A stretch of DNA of 64,000 bases, from assembly GCA_949751835.1 (NCBI GenBank), contig CATKHK010000017.1, positions 1-64,000 on the forward strand, written 5' to 3'. Each line of letters starts with the position of its first letter. Within the stretch, counting starts at the first letter, position 1. The notes under the pieces are model-generated. The model had not been told where the DNA came from, made no database searches, and saw only the letters and a program-made list of their open reading frames with translations. Source of the DNA: Blepharisma japonicum. Its lineage: Eukaryota; Ciliophora; Heterotrichea; Heterotrichida; Blepharismidae. Shown here in pieces: positions 20,101 to 26,924 of this stretch. Position numbers and translations under genes: made by a program.

Positions 20101-20343
20101 GAAGAAGGGTACTTAACAGACTCTACATTGAAAGATCTCTATCCTAAGCTTCCTGTTGTAAATGTTTTAGCTGTACCAGTTAAAGAAAAAGCTGTAGATG
20201 GAATTTATGACTGTCCTTGTTATGTCACCTCGATGAGAGGACCAACTTATGTGTTTACTGCTGGATTAAAGATGGAAAGTGAAGAAAGCGATCCTAAGAA
20301 ATGGGTCTTGGCTGGTGTCGCTTTACTTATGGCTGAAGGATAA
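8167..20343 (+). CDS. Axonemal outer-arm dynein heavy chain (Kelch/IPT/filamin tail)
   Basis: One uninterrupted 4058-residue frame; an in-frame TAA at 8149-8151 fixes the ATG as the first possible. Residues ~20-355 hold six Kelch repeats (LLIFGG, VYIFGG, ILVFGG). Residues ~360-458 are an IPT/TIG domain and ~460-575 a filamin-type Ig domain. The dynein linker follows. P-loops are GPAGTGKTETTKD (~1336, AAA1), GPPGSGKST (~1617, AAA2), GNAGCGKTQ (~1939, AAA3) and GVGGSGKQS (~2290, AAA4). The stalk coiled coil flanks a microtubule-binding domain at ~2640-2755. An acidic low-complexity insert lies at ~3200-3280 between AAA5 and AAA6, and the C-terminal domain is complete. The Kelch-filamin tail is that of the Chlamydomonas alpha (ODA11) type, so this should be an outer-arm motor for ciliary beating. 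The gene has no intron and no UGA although it encodes about 64 Trp. Confidence 0.96.
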   Translation: MLRDQEQKVFWKPFKQGGMAPQPRSGHSFTQVGSSYVLFGGVSTEQKDRACPNNDVYTLRVLVNDGVWSKEKPRGDIPLPRTHHAACELSGDRLLIFGGLYTSSKRFNDTYILHAPSMAWSQPPNQKSGREPDNSPSQIGAPEPRAFCTASLIDKKVYIFGGYGGVYYQSKAFNDIYMLNIENWEWSKIEATGQVPEPRTGHVACVIGSKLLIFGGCSNNTQFNSCHLFDPNTREWSDIELTYGIPRWNMSAIFVEAIPSNKFFIFGGSIGDFDEGSQRNIGKLSNDVFVLDINTMRFDRDSEKVHEELLSIPEEEKFLPRAREYGSMVFDRSESRILVFGGWNGNWLGDLSTLNVAKIVGPPYAVEECHPCLGPLTGKTKITIKGVGFQDTSQISVRFVCHKQVINVNATYVSETEITCESPSFEAIGPKEAEVRVSFKGGAYTITHTTFKYFMNTRALKSLAYGPGLLKDGAAGVPTVFFIQARNDLGENRKSGADNFIVKITAADLEIPFTIVDRDDGSYEVTFTPPENELNVEVLFEDEKQQITHIRGSPFHPYFKSGVSNKNNDPLGPAMNSFIHGTLSELEEFINLTQDGINIKHKHLGDDVKQLLKVKKHIEDVEERGDEVILKMDELDEALQMFEKNDHPKDSESKKLKRLTENWIGLQKKAKEVKKDIAPMVATEADKCKQQIKNFEEELKVYFNNVKKKDFQKYETGVYNALKSLTEEESKLQNDQNALDELEHLAIYFGFPEAVTGCLKQLEQNQFDVKTMRQLWNHIEKVLALYDKYLGSAWPDIQSSEWEEDNKKLMGNLREMKADKKSSAFQGINATMKTWATFLPLVTQLKEDCMMDRHWSLLKKVLSHEFTINENFTLQRLYDMHLHKYSEQVEEIVDQARNEAKMEKTLQKIKETWDVVTFERQQHKNTDVQLLRVSEENFEVLEEHMVNVQNMFASRYLAYFEELVVYWQRALSNISDNTQLLAEVQRSWSFLENLFIHSAEVKKELPQESEKFIDIDKAVKEIMKQGDTLDIVKNFCMLDGIGKRLEKVQEELAMCERALNEFLDRKREAFPRFYFVSTMDLLDILSNGNNPRRIMRHMSKVFLAIQELILEEGGERPLATDIISCVGTEQVKFYKKQELKGKVESYLSDLIDCMRQTLREIVEKSIVEFGKKPREQWLKEDPSQVSLLVNLMDWVNKTEEAFKTLSHDKEALSKYHKYVIGALTSLIKMVQGDLERPVRVKVMCMITMDTHSRDILDKLVREGVTRDDEFQWQSQLKAYWAADNKSTVLRVCDATIQYGYEYLGNGARLVVTPLTDRIYVTATQALHLMMGCAPAGPAGTGKTETTKDLASASGKACYVFNCSDQMDYQSMGNIFKGLAASGSWGCFDEFNRLVPEVLSVCSVQFRAVTNAIKAGRQRFELEGSEVALDPTCGVFITMNPGYLGRSELPEGLKALFRPITVVVPDLELICENMLMAEGFIEAKNLARKFTVLYALCKDLLSKQLHYDWGLRAIKSVLVVAGGFKRAEPQLAEEALLMRALRDFNLPKIVEEDLSIFHGLLIDLFPGVKVNPKVDLDFETVIQGCLEDARLYPEKECIKRVVQLQELLEIRHCVFIMGPPGSGKSTTWKMLVKANDKCSRKTTAVDISPKSISTNELYGHVLMATREWKDGILSKTMRSLGDVTDTLPKWIILDGDLDANWIESMNSVMDDNKILTLASNERIPLKPHMRMLFEIRDLRFASPATVSRAGILYISDTSGYQWRAFYKAWIARMSYDDTTKENLNKLFERYVQKTLNYLKKSVQFVVPVVDINLVSSLCSMLESLLVGEIKALEYWFVFCTVWAIGGCLSEKDGNDYKKNFSNWWKQKWKTIKFPGKGTIFDYFVNYESSKFEEWGEQVKPYEFDSSTQKMNNVTVPTTETVSNSYFIQAFINIGKSVLLIGNAGCGKTQLSKGVLRSLNPEQFCFVVINFNFYTDALLLQNIMEQPPIEKKTGKQFGPPGKLKLIFFVDDLNMPQLDVYDTQTSIELLRQHADYIHWYDRSKLTIKEIINTQTIAAMNPTAGSFYVNPRYQRHFWHLTIQFPEASSLFTIYNTFALGHFGKGFKASVQEIVSPIIKAAISLHPSMVEKFRKTAINFHYEFSIRHLANIFQGLLVAQPAQFPEPEKIIKLWIHESERIYGDRLVSKAHLDSYRGIMGELIKKTFAKFPSLSRYFQSNPEPLVFSHFAGGLVERVYDQVPSIDSLNKVLDEALKEYNDINAAMDLVLFEDAMKHVCRISRIIMNPAGHALLIGVGGSGKQSLSRLASFICGYSTTQITISQAYSINDLKTDLQSMYNKSGMKNEGVLFLFTEGQITNERFLVYINDLLSSGEVADLYQTEDKDNIVNAIRAAVKGAGIIDNRDNCWNFFIDRVRTNLHMALCFSPVGDSFRNRSRKFPAIVNCTVIDWFHDWPRDALLSVGERFLSSVDLGVDEVRNGVVEFMPFSFNAVNQLSVKYKEQEKRFCYTTPKSFLELIKLFTLMLSKKRNEIITSKERLESGLIKLIETQENVSKLEIDLKEKQVEVEVKKTSADEFAAKVGQEKAVVTQETENANKEAAECERIQTEVEEKKASCEKDLEKALPLLERAQEALATLQKKDFTDMKSFAKPPPGVEDVTAAVMVLTATLDPNVPVDKQGNVTDKSWKAAIKLMANPESFKTFLTSFKTHIDNQDVPDKNFKAVRQYLNLEWFNGETMKGKSLAAKGLCEWAINITAYYDCVREVEPKREALRQASIQLNQANEKLTLTKERVAELEARLKDLVEQYDGAIAEKEAVEREAERCARRLNLANRLVNALASEKDRWSESIENYGKGLEVLVGDVLISSAFISYVGPFTKKYRDILIRDQFLTFFVQKKIPMSPNANPLTLLTDEATIAKWNNQFLPADQVSIENGTILTNTERWPLIIDPQLQGITWLREKEKANNLQIVRLNTKALTRTMETSIDLGYSVIIENIEESIDAVLSPVVARNYIKRGAKRYLKLGDKEICWTPTFKLFLHTKLSNPHYPPEIQAETALINFTVTQDGLEDQLLNLVVKKERPDLARMREELIQQQNSFKIKLKELEEDLLFKLTNAKGDILEDIELIENLETSKRIAGEVKEKMEIAKVTEVKILRASEEYRPAASRGALVFFMMNELHKVHTFYMFSLEAYLLVVMRAIDIVAEKYRAPSATKSKRGKTPEATEVVKPENAMENPTGEAPEGEEKKEESFQAPKEEEEAKEEEKKEGPAEIEAELEEEEEVQQELSPRSLRKRVSELTESITYQSHIYVRRGLFEQHKLLVATMLCFRVLIKDGKIDEQEYAFLINGKPMVDAGHQSENLNWFSEYQWGMIKALDQLGPFQGLASNVDSDYLQWKKWYMEEKAEISDLPRNFKEISYFHKLLLIRALRPDRITSALSIFVREHMGNHYIEQTPFNMFDTYKETSKTVPVFFVLFPGADPTPEVESVAETLGITALNNKFRNISMGQGQEKNAEQAMEQLSQAGGWVMLQNVHLMQSWLKILENMLEKFSKKAHENFRCFISSEPPALPDMKIIPETILQNCIKVANEAPQALKDNLRRAYSHFSQKDLESSRKPNEFKAMLFALCMFHSLVLGRRKFGSQGWSKHYSFNDGDLTICSDILNNYLSKYDEVPYADLRYLYGEIMYGGHITDNWDRRTCNTYLQVLIRPELMSGMSLAPQFKSPDPSRFDYEAYSKYIEEKLPIESPQMFGMHPNAEINYLTATGDKLFGTILDVSGVSGAGEAVKKKEDVVIDLINAFLAKLPQEFKMIEITAKTKERPPDVVVCLQECERMNILLGTIRRSLIELQMGLSGALNITDRMESLSNSLSVNRVPKGWEDVAYFSKKVLAIWFLDLLERVKQLEEWSKELILPKSLWIAGLFNPMSFLTSVMQTTARSKNLPLDNMTLQTTVTNFLEPDEIHNYPENGAYVHGFFLEGAAWELGRSPTEEGYLTDSTLKDLYPKLPVVNVLAVPVKEKAVDGIYDCPCYVTSMRGPTYVFTAGLKMESEESDPKKWVLAGVALLMAEG

Positions 20344-20378
20344 CCTAATTTAATTTAGATTTCAATTTAAAATATAAT

Positions 20379-21296
20379 TTAGAAATTAGCAACGGTCGCA
20401 ATACTCCATTTATCTCCCAGCCCATTAAAAATCAAAAATCTATTTAAAAACAACTTCCTATAGCATTTCCTTATATCACTCTCACTAATACCAGAAATTT
20501 TTCTCAAATCTTCAGGAAACAGATTTTCTTTGCCATTCATCCAGCTGACCATTAAAGAAATCGCACAGGCCAGGCTCATTTCTTCTTCATTTACCATTAA
20601 ATTACAGTCCTTGATTTTCTTCATAGCTTGTGCACATTTTGTAATCATTTCATTAGAAAAATCAAAATTAATAGCAAGCTTAGCGAATAAAGAAAAGTCT
20701 TCTCTGTTTATTGCAGCTTCAGGGGCATGGAGTTTTACAGTGTTATAGCATCTTACTATTTCATTTTTTGTAATTTTGTTAATATTTAATATTTCTTTTA
20801 GCGGGATTTTATTTCCATATTTTCTGCACAAACAGTATATAATTGCTGATAATATTCCTATATGAGATTTTCCTTTGGTAACTTTTTTTAAAAATAAAAT
20901 CCTGAAAATTTTTTTTGCTTCCTCAGAAATATCATCACTTAAGCATAAAATGCGGCAAAAATCATCAATTTCACTAAAAGTCATGTAAAGAGTTTTATCT
21001 TGAGAAGAGCTCATAGTTCTTTGGGCTCATTTTGCAAGGCCATAATGAGTATCGTGTTTTGAAATTATTGTGCATAAGCCTTTATCTGAGAGAAGTTCGT
21101 TATTAGGGGCTCCAACTCTACAAGGATCTTGATCTCTTGATCCATCTTCTTCTGTTAGATTTCTTCATTCAGGGCCATCATCTATAAGTTTATCAATTTG
21201 TATCCTTCCGCATTTTTTACAAACAACTGTGCCTTCTCTTTCGTCTACCACTAAGGAATGCAAAGCTTTACATTCAATACATTGAAAGATTGACAT
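20379..21296 (-). CDS. TFIIB: Transcription initiation factor TFIIB
   Basis: Reading two TGA codons as Trp gives one 305-residue frame from ATG 21296 to TAA at 20379. An N-terminal zinc ribbon (CIEC and CKKC, residues 6-31) is followed by the B-reader/linker signature (DDGPEWRNLTEED, then RVGAPNNELLSDKGL), where the Trp of EWR is a TGA codon. Two cyclin-like folds make up residues ~110-300. TFIIB bridges TBP-bound promoter DNA and RNA polymerase II and helps select the start site. The GPEWR motif favours TFIIB over the Pol III factor Brf1, which would also carry a C-terminal extension absent here. The gene converges on the dynein gene with only 35 bp between stops. Confidence 0.9.
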
Positions 21297-21405
21297 TATT
21301 TAATTTTTCAATTTTATTATAATTTAAGCTGGGGGCTTATAGCTATTTAATACTTGCCTAGTTATTTCCTTATATTACTTATAAATAAAATGATTTATTC
21401 ACTAT

Positions 21406-22015
21406 TTAAATCCAATTTTGATTATTCACTATATAATCTTTAAAAGCTTCTAAAGCTCTAAATCTGTGCGAAATTGAATTTTTTAAATTTGGATCCATTT
21501 CTGCAAATGTTTGCTCATACCCTGATGGCTGAAATATAGGATTCCATTGAAATCCATTATTACCTCTTGGACTTACAATTGTTCCTTCGCATTTTCCATA
21601 AAATATTTGAGGCTCACCTCCAGGCTTGCAATATCCTATTCTGCATTCTGTTCATGCATTTTTATTATCAAATCCAGCTAATAACCTGAAAAGACCTTCA
21701 TCCTCTAATGCTTTTCAAAATCATTTGCTATATAAATTTTACACATAAGGCCCTGGAAGACCTCCTAGGGCTTCAAAGCACAAACAAGTATCCTCACAAA
21801 TCACAGGAGCATTTATCTGACTGCAAGCAATTTTTAGCTTATCTGAAATAATTTCATCTGGAGTTCCTTGATATTCTTTTAAATCAAGATTAAAGATTTC
21901 TAAATTCACATTTGAAGCTTCTAATGGAGTTTTAAGAATTTCTTTTATTTCTCTAGCCTTCCCAGCCTAATATAACTTTTACATTTCCTGTAATGAGATA
22001 TAAAATTTTGGTCAT
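21406..22015 (-). CDS. ITPA: ITP pyrophosphatase (HAM1 family), paralogue A, variant specificity motif
   Basis: Three exons separated by a 16-nt intron (21967-21982) and a 15-nt intron (21728-21742) give a 192-residue protein ending in TAA. It has the family's N-terminal LITGNAGKAREI, the active-site block [17 protein letters not shown] and the SHRFR motif. HAM1/ITPA enzymes hydrolyse ITP, dITP and XTP to monophosphates and keep deaminated purines out of nucleic acids. In the base-recognition motif, normally FGWDP, this copy reads FQWNP, changing the Asp equivalent to human ITPA Asp152. Several Trp (KWFWKAL, NAWTEC) use TGA. It is the diverged twin of the gene at 23366-23975, with identical intron positions and length. 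It may have altered specificity or reduced activity. Confidence 0.9.
21728..21742 (-). other. 15-nt intron (ITPA paralogue A, intron 2)
   Basis: On the minus strand this reads GTAAAATTTATATAG. Removing it joins ..GLPGPYV to KWF.. as in all ITPA proteins. Unspliced, it brings an in-frame TAA. Confidence 0.9.
21967..21982 (-). other. 16-nt intron (ITPA paralogue A, intron 1)
   Basis: On the minus strand this reads GTAAAAGTTATATTAG and interrupts LITGN/AGK. Retention would shift the frame. Confidence 0.9.
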
Positions 22016-22079
22016 TAATTTTAATAATATGTTAAATTAAATAATATGAATTTCTTAAAAATTTATTCACTTTTTACAA

Positions 22080-23240
22080 TTATCACCCTCCATCCAGCAG
22101 CATATCTTCAACTTCATATATTTTTGCTTGTATCCCATGGCCTAAATTTACACAAACAACCGGTAAATATAGTGGATCACTCATAAAATTAACAATTTCT
22201 CCAGTATATTCCGTCGACTCAAATCATAAATCCTGATGCCAAATGGACTGCTCAACAATATACAGCATTGGAAAGTTTTCACTTAAATTTTCTCCACATA
22301 TCGTATAATGTACCAATTTGCCTTCTTCATCCTTTGGATAAGTTTTTACGCTATCATTTACAGCCAGTTTCAAAATCGTGTTTTTTCTGTTCCCTCATCG
22401 TGCTCTCCTGAAGTACTCTTCCATTTTTTTCATTAAATTGCTGATCCAGTTTTCCATTTTTATTTGTAAAATTAAAGATATTTTTTTCCTCATCCTTGTG
22501 TTTTCACCTAACATGGTGGTAATAGGGCATTTATAAATATCGCTTCAGGATAGAGATTCTGTTAAATAATTCAAATATTTCGCATTAGTGCACTTAATAA
22601 CTTCTGCGTGATATCTTAAACTATCTAACTCATGGAGCTTATCATAAATATTTTTATATTCTTTTGGGACTTCTTCGTATTCTCCTTTTCCAGGGAAGTT
22701 ACTGTATTTATATTGCATGAATGCAGATTGAACTGATATTTTGTTTATGTCAGCGAGATAGAAAATGACGGCAGATCTTGCTCGAACTGGCTTAAATCAG
22801 CAGCAATTCTTGCAGTCAAGGGTGCTGATGGATTTCAACAGGTCAGGTAAAAATTCTTGGTTATTAAGGATAATTTCGGGGATATATTTTCGAAGCCTGT
22901 CTTTTTCTTCTTCAAGTTCTGTTGTAGATAAATTAGCCATCCAGATCTCGAAATTAGACCAATGGGTTGCGACTAAGCTGATTCTGTTTCCTCATTTTAT
23001 TTGGCGGTAAGAGTCTCCTTCTCACTTTTGATATAAAGATAGAGCTCTCTCGTTTAATTCTGGGGTCAGATCTAGCTTTTCGTTGGAGTAGGCAAATTTA
23101 CCGTTGAGTCGAAAAACAAAGCTTCTTATTTTTTGTTCGTTTTTGCGAATTGCGTTGTATCATAAGGACTTTAACTCAGATTCTGAGGTCCAGAGGTCAT
23201 CGATGCTTAGGATTAAGCCATATGGAAGTTTAAACGACAT
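22080..23240 (-). CDS. Unknown 386-residue protein between the ITPA twins
   Basis: With TGA as Trp, a single frame runs from ATG 23238-23240 to TAA 22080-22082 without an intron. About eight in-frame TGA codons are used, the densest use in the window relative to length. The protein is soluble-looking, mixed alpha/beta in composition and rich in aromatics, with a CKNCCWF cysteine cluster near residue 145 and a short acidic/Lys stretch (LEEEKDRLRKY). I see no signal peptide, membrane helix or recognised motif and assign no function. The next upstream genes are the two ITPA copies, which this gene separates. The frame is convincing because every interruption is a TGA and none is TAA or TAG. Confidence 0.75.
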
Positions 23241-23365
23241 AATTATAGGGGGACTTACATTTTTTTGTAAAATATTTTTATAGCTTTTTTAAGTATTATT
23301 TTTGATGCAAAGTAAATTGAAAACATATTGATCGTAAATATTAATAAATTATAAAAAATAATCTT

Positions 23366-23975
23366 CTAAATCCAATTTTGATTAGCTAGCATAAAGTTCT
23401 TGAACGCTTCTAGTGATCTAAATCTGTGTGAAATTGAATTTTTAATATGCATATCCATCTCTGCAAATGTTTGATCATACCCAATAGGCTGGAAAATAGG
23501 ATCCCATCCAAAGCCATTATCTCCTCTTGGCATTACAATAGTCCCTTCACAACTTCCACAAAATACCTGAGGCTCGTCTCCAGGTTTACAATACCCAACT
23601 CTGCATTCAGCTCTTGCATTTTTATTGTCAAATCCCACCAATAAATTAAAAAGTCCACGAGTTCCTATTGCTTCTCTGAACCATTTACTACATAAATTTT
23701 ACATATAAGGGCCAGGCAATCCTCCAAGTGCTTCAAAGCATAAGCAAGTATCTTCACAAATAACTGGTGCATTTACTTGGTTGCAAGCAATTTTAAGCTT
23801 TTCTGAAATAATTTCATCCGGAGTTCCTTGGATTTCTTTTAAGTCAAGAGTAAGAATTTCTAAATTCACATTAGAAGCTTCTAATGGAGCTCTGAGGATT
23901 TCTTTCATTTCTCTAACTTTGCCAGCCTATGGTAAAATTTACGTTTCCTGTGATGAGATAGAGGATTTTGCTCAT
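23366..23975 (-). CDS. ITPA: ITP pyrophosphatase (HAM1 family), paralogue B, canonical
   Basis: Three exons (33 nt first exon [11 protein letters not shown]; introns at 23927-23942 and 23688-23702) encode 192 residues ending in TAG. It carries the full set of family motifs: [30 protein letters not shown] and [12 protein letters not shown]. The enzyme removes deaminated purine nucleoside triphosphates (ITP, dITP, XTP) in the cytosol. It matches paralogue A (21406-22015) in length and intron positions but retains the FGWDP motif, so it is probably the main active copy. The start is the first ATG of exon 1, as in human ITPA, where a similar short stretch precedes TGN. Confidence 0.93.
23688..23702 (-). 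other. 15-nt intron (ITPA paralogue B, intron 2)
   Basis: GTAAAATTTATGTAG on the minus strand. Splicing gives PYIKWF, the exact human-like sequence. Retention gives an in-frame TAA. Confidence 0.92.
23927..23942 (-). other. 16-nt intron (ITPA paralogue B, intron 1)
   Basis: GTAAATTTTACCATAG on the minus strand, at the same position (LITGN/AGK) as in paralogue A. Confidence 0.92.
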
Positions 23976-24056
23976 GAAATTTATGACATTTTCAGATGGT
24001 ATAAAGAGATGAGGTTACAAGGAGATATTGATTATTTAATAAGTATAGAAATATAT

Positions 24057-24620
24057 TTATAGAATTATGTTGCTTTTTCTTGCTTTTAATATATTTTGTT
24101 TCACCTGTAATTTGTGAAAATTCGGTAAACCTTTTAGGCATTTTATTGTGCTAGAAAATTCTTTTTCCCAGCCACTCTCGACAAATTCTTCATCAAATTC
24201 GTCATCTTCTTCTCTGACACATAAAATCTTCCTGGGTTGGTCTAAAGCTTCCTTAGATTTCTGAATCAAATCATTTACTATGCTTTGATTGTGCATCAAA
24301 ACTTTGACATTATATTTTACATTCAAGTCGAGAGAGTCCATCTTCAGAATCTCAATGACTCTTGCATAATTTTTATGCTGCTTAATATAAACATGATTTA
24401 CTTCAGGCATTTCGTTAAAAATTTCTTTTGCTTCCTTTATGAAAGAAAAGTAGTTCATTACTCGATTTTGTTCATCGGGCGTATATTGATAATCCCCAGG
24501 CAATTGATAATGGCCTAATTTTTTATTATAATTTGGCTCAACAATTTGTTGGGTTGTAGTCTTACCATAGCCTTTTTTGAAGTGAAGGGTCCTTACCTCG
24601 GTTTTTATAATTTTGGACAT
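24057..24620 (-). CDS. Unknown 187-residue protein
   Basis: This intron-free frame starts at ATG 24620 and ends with TAA. The protein is basic at the N-terminus (MSKIIKTEVRTLHFKKGYGK), has a middle region with a possible helix pair, then an acidic stretch (REEDDEFDEEFVESGWEKE) and a basic C-terminus. There is no signal peptide, membrane helix or motif I recognise. It lies head-to-tail 81 bp upstream of ITPA paralogue B. The amino-acid composition looks like a real protein, and the flanking AT-rich desert begins right after its start. Confidence 0.65.
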   Translation of the reverse strand: MSKIIKTEVRTLHFKKGYGKTTTQQIVEPNYNKKLGHYQLPGDYQYTPDEQNRVMNYFSFIKEAKEIFNEMPEVNHVYIKQHKNYARVIEILKMDSLDLNVKYNVKVLMHNQSIVNDLIQKSKEALDQPRKILCVREEDDEFDEEFVESGWEKEFSSTIKCLKGLPNFHKLQVKQNILKARKSNIIL

Positions 24621-26384
24621 TTTTTATGAAATACCTTAAAATGAGGTATATAGGGATATTTTATAACAATTTAATCCTACTATAAAATTATGTTTATAAA
24701 GATAAAAACAATTTAATAGGCGCTTTTTTCGCGCCAAAAAGAAAGAAAAGAACCAAGTGAAATTGAAAGTGCTGAAGGTAATGGAGACTCTGTGGGAACT
24801 GTGAAGATATGTCCTGCTACTGATGGCCTATTTCGGAGGATCGAATAGGTGGTGCATCAATGGCTGGATCTTGCATTGGAGATTGTATAGTAGACATGGA
24901 GATTCATTTGGAGTTCTTGATGGCGAAGTAGTTGAAGTTGGAATTTTCGAAGATGAACTGGATGCTTGATTTTTGTCGCGAATTTAAAACAACAAGACTG
25001 GTGGAGCTTTTTAATTGGCCGATTTCGGATGAGTATTGTGCGAATCGGTGATTCAGTTAAAAACTAAAATTAGGAAAGTGATTTAATGAGGTTGCGGCAA
25101 AAAAATTTTAGACAAGAGTTGAATTGAATTTTTTAGATTCTGTGATTTTGGAATTTTTGATATTTTTGAGAATTTTTGGGTAAAAATGAGAGAAATGCTG
25201 GTCTGGCCAGCGCTAAAATAGTTAATAATAATGTTTATAAAGATATTCATTTATTAGCATTCATTTAATTAAAAGAAATTCATATATTATATTTAAATAT
25301 TAAATCTACATGAATAAGTCTAATAAATAATCAACAATTAAAGATTGTTTATCAAAAATAATTATGGCAAAATTCATATAAAGTTAGTTTTAACTTTTCT
25401 CTCTTATTTAGCTAAGTAAATTATTTAAAGATAAAAAAGAGCTAAAATTATCACAGCCTAAGATTAAATTTTATATATAAGCTATATCCTTAGTTTTCTC
25501 TTAAATTAGGATTATTTCACTATATTATTTTTCTGATATGCAGACAGAGTAAAATATATCATATATCTCTTTATAGATCTGGCTAATCCTAATCCTTTCT
25601 GATATGTTTCTTAGAAAGCCCAATCAATTTATGCCAATTGATGCACTTTCAAAGTAGCAAATCTGCAATATGAGCTGTAATTACCAGTTTGAGAGTTAGC
25701 TATTTAAAATCTAGTAATACACAATTGTAGCTAGGAATAATTTATATACTTGATATTTATATTACTCACATTACTCAATATAGTAAATTCACAAAAGAGA
25801 AGCATTAGAAATTGCTAGATAATATTTTCAAATATTTCTAATTGATTTTATTAGCTGATTAAATTCAAGCATCTTCAATTACTTCATTATTATCGATCAA
25901 GATCTGTGCTAAATGTGAAATGGCGTTCTAGAATATTCCAATTTGAGACCAAAAACTTTTGATTTTTTTCAATAATTTTTGTTAGCCAGCAAAAGTGTAT
26001 CTTTTATTAATTCTCGAATACTTTCCTATTTTTAAATCCAATATCAGTTTTAAACCAAAACTGATTATCTAGAGAAATAAAAATCTTAGGAAAATTCTGT
26101 CATAAAATTTGATTTTGCTACTTCTAAATCCAATATATCACAAATTTACTGAGATCTTCCTCTTAAATCATGTGCGACTTACAAATTATTACCATCGACC
26201 CACATCGCTGGCAACTATGGCAAAAATGGTGCTAAATGATTTCGCATATTGAAAAAAAAATTTAGACCTGCTGTTTTTTGGCGATATTTATTTTTTCCTG
26301 AGGTCTATCACGTCTCAGGTTTTTTACTACAATTATCTCTTTAAATATTCAAAAATACCCCTTAATTTCTAAAATTTAAGTTAC
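24621..26384. other. 1.8-kb non-coding region with a GC-richer island
   Basis: I find no convincing gene. From about 24720 to 25220 the base composition is clearly less AT-rich than the flanks, and frames on both strands are broken. On the minus strand short Ser/Pro/Thr-rich readings (KIPTSTTSPSRTPNES and STIQSPMQDPAIDAPPIRS) occur in different frames, as in a decayed gene. Beyond 25230 the sequence is AT-rich, with one perfect 9-bp hairpin at 26043-26065 (atcagtttt/aaaactgat) and a structured stretch at 26180-26325. Confidence 0.55.
24724..24740. promoter_or_regulatory. E2F-like palindromic site
   Basis: TTTTTTCGCGCCAAAAA contains TTTCGCGC and, on the other strand, TTTGGCGC. Both match the E2F/DP consensus TTTSSCGC, which regulates S-phase genes in ciliates as well as animals and plants. 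It overlaps a short GGCGC...GCGCC inverted repeat (24719-24735). It lies about 105 bp upstream of the start at 24620 (minus strand) and at one edge of the GC-richer island. This is a sequence match only. Confidence 0.4.
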
Positions 26385-26924
26385 TTATAAGCATGACTTA
26401 AGATGTATGGAATATTGATATTTGTTGTATAAAACTTTCATACAACGCTCACATGTTACCTTGCGCATATCGTCATGGACTTGGGTTGAGTGAAACTTCA
26501 ATGCATATTTACTGACAAATTTTCTATTGCATTTGAGGCACTTGAAATTTCTTCTTTTTGTTCTATGGATTTTTCCTTGGTGTTGTTTGTATCCTTTATA
26601 TGTGTCGAAAGTTCTGGTGCAGGGTTTGCAAAAATACTGAGATGAAGATATATCTAGATTGTTCTCTAAAGGGACAATATCTACTGAAGTTGATATATTT
26701 GTTGTGAAAGAATCATTATCACTTGAGTCTTGGTTTTGATATATTTGTTGGGGCTGAATTTCAATAGAAAGATTTATGTGAAGTATTTTTTCTGATCCAC
26801 TTCGAAAATTCATACCACAATGCTCACATATATATGACGGTGCTCTACTAATGGGTGAATCATCAGATATATTGATGATAATTGGGGAGGGAAGACTTTT
26901 TTTTGTTCCTAAGTTCAGCAACAT
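26385..26924 (-). CDS. C2H2 zinc-finger protein, paralogue 1
   Basis: The 179-residue protein has an incomplete first finger (CEHCGMNF, no proper His pair). Around residues 100-175 there are three further fingers: CKPCTRTF..HQGKIH, CLKCNRKF..HSTQVH and CERCMKVLYNKYQ..HLKSC, the last ending in His/Cys. The fingers are spaced closely with basic linkers (HRTKRRNFK), so nucleic-acid binding is likely. It shares its order of elements and many residues (TYKGYKQHQGKIH, NKYQYSIHLK) with the genes at 29043 and 31745, so the three are an old local family. A leading KKSLPSPIIINI stretch matches KKLPSPIVLEL of the others. The target is unknown. Confidence 0.82.
   Translation of the reverse strand: MLLNLGTKKSLPSPIIINISDDSPISRAPSYICEHCGMNFRSGSEKILHINLSIEIQPQQIYQNQDSSDNDSFTTNISTSVDIVPLENNLDISSSQYFCKPCTRTFDTYKGYKQHQGKIHRTKRRNFKCLKCNRKFVSKYALKFHSTQVHDDMRKVTCERCMKVLYNKYQYSIHLKSCL

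Noticed and set aside
22765-23010. 81-codon plus-strand frame
   Set aside because: Antisense to the 386-residue minus-strand gene, which is open over 1161 nt with TGA as Trp.
24781-24987. 68-codon plus-strand frame (ATG to TAA, one TGA) in the GC-richer island
   Set aside because: Very Trp/Leu-rich, no recognisable feature and no stronger than chance in a locally GC-richer stretch.
24750-24990. Idea that the island is the decayed N-terminus of an MCM4-type replication gene
   Set aside because: The Ser/Pro pattern plus E2F site is suggestive, but there is no conserved MCM motif to support it.
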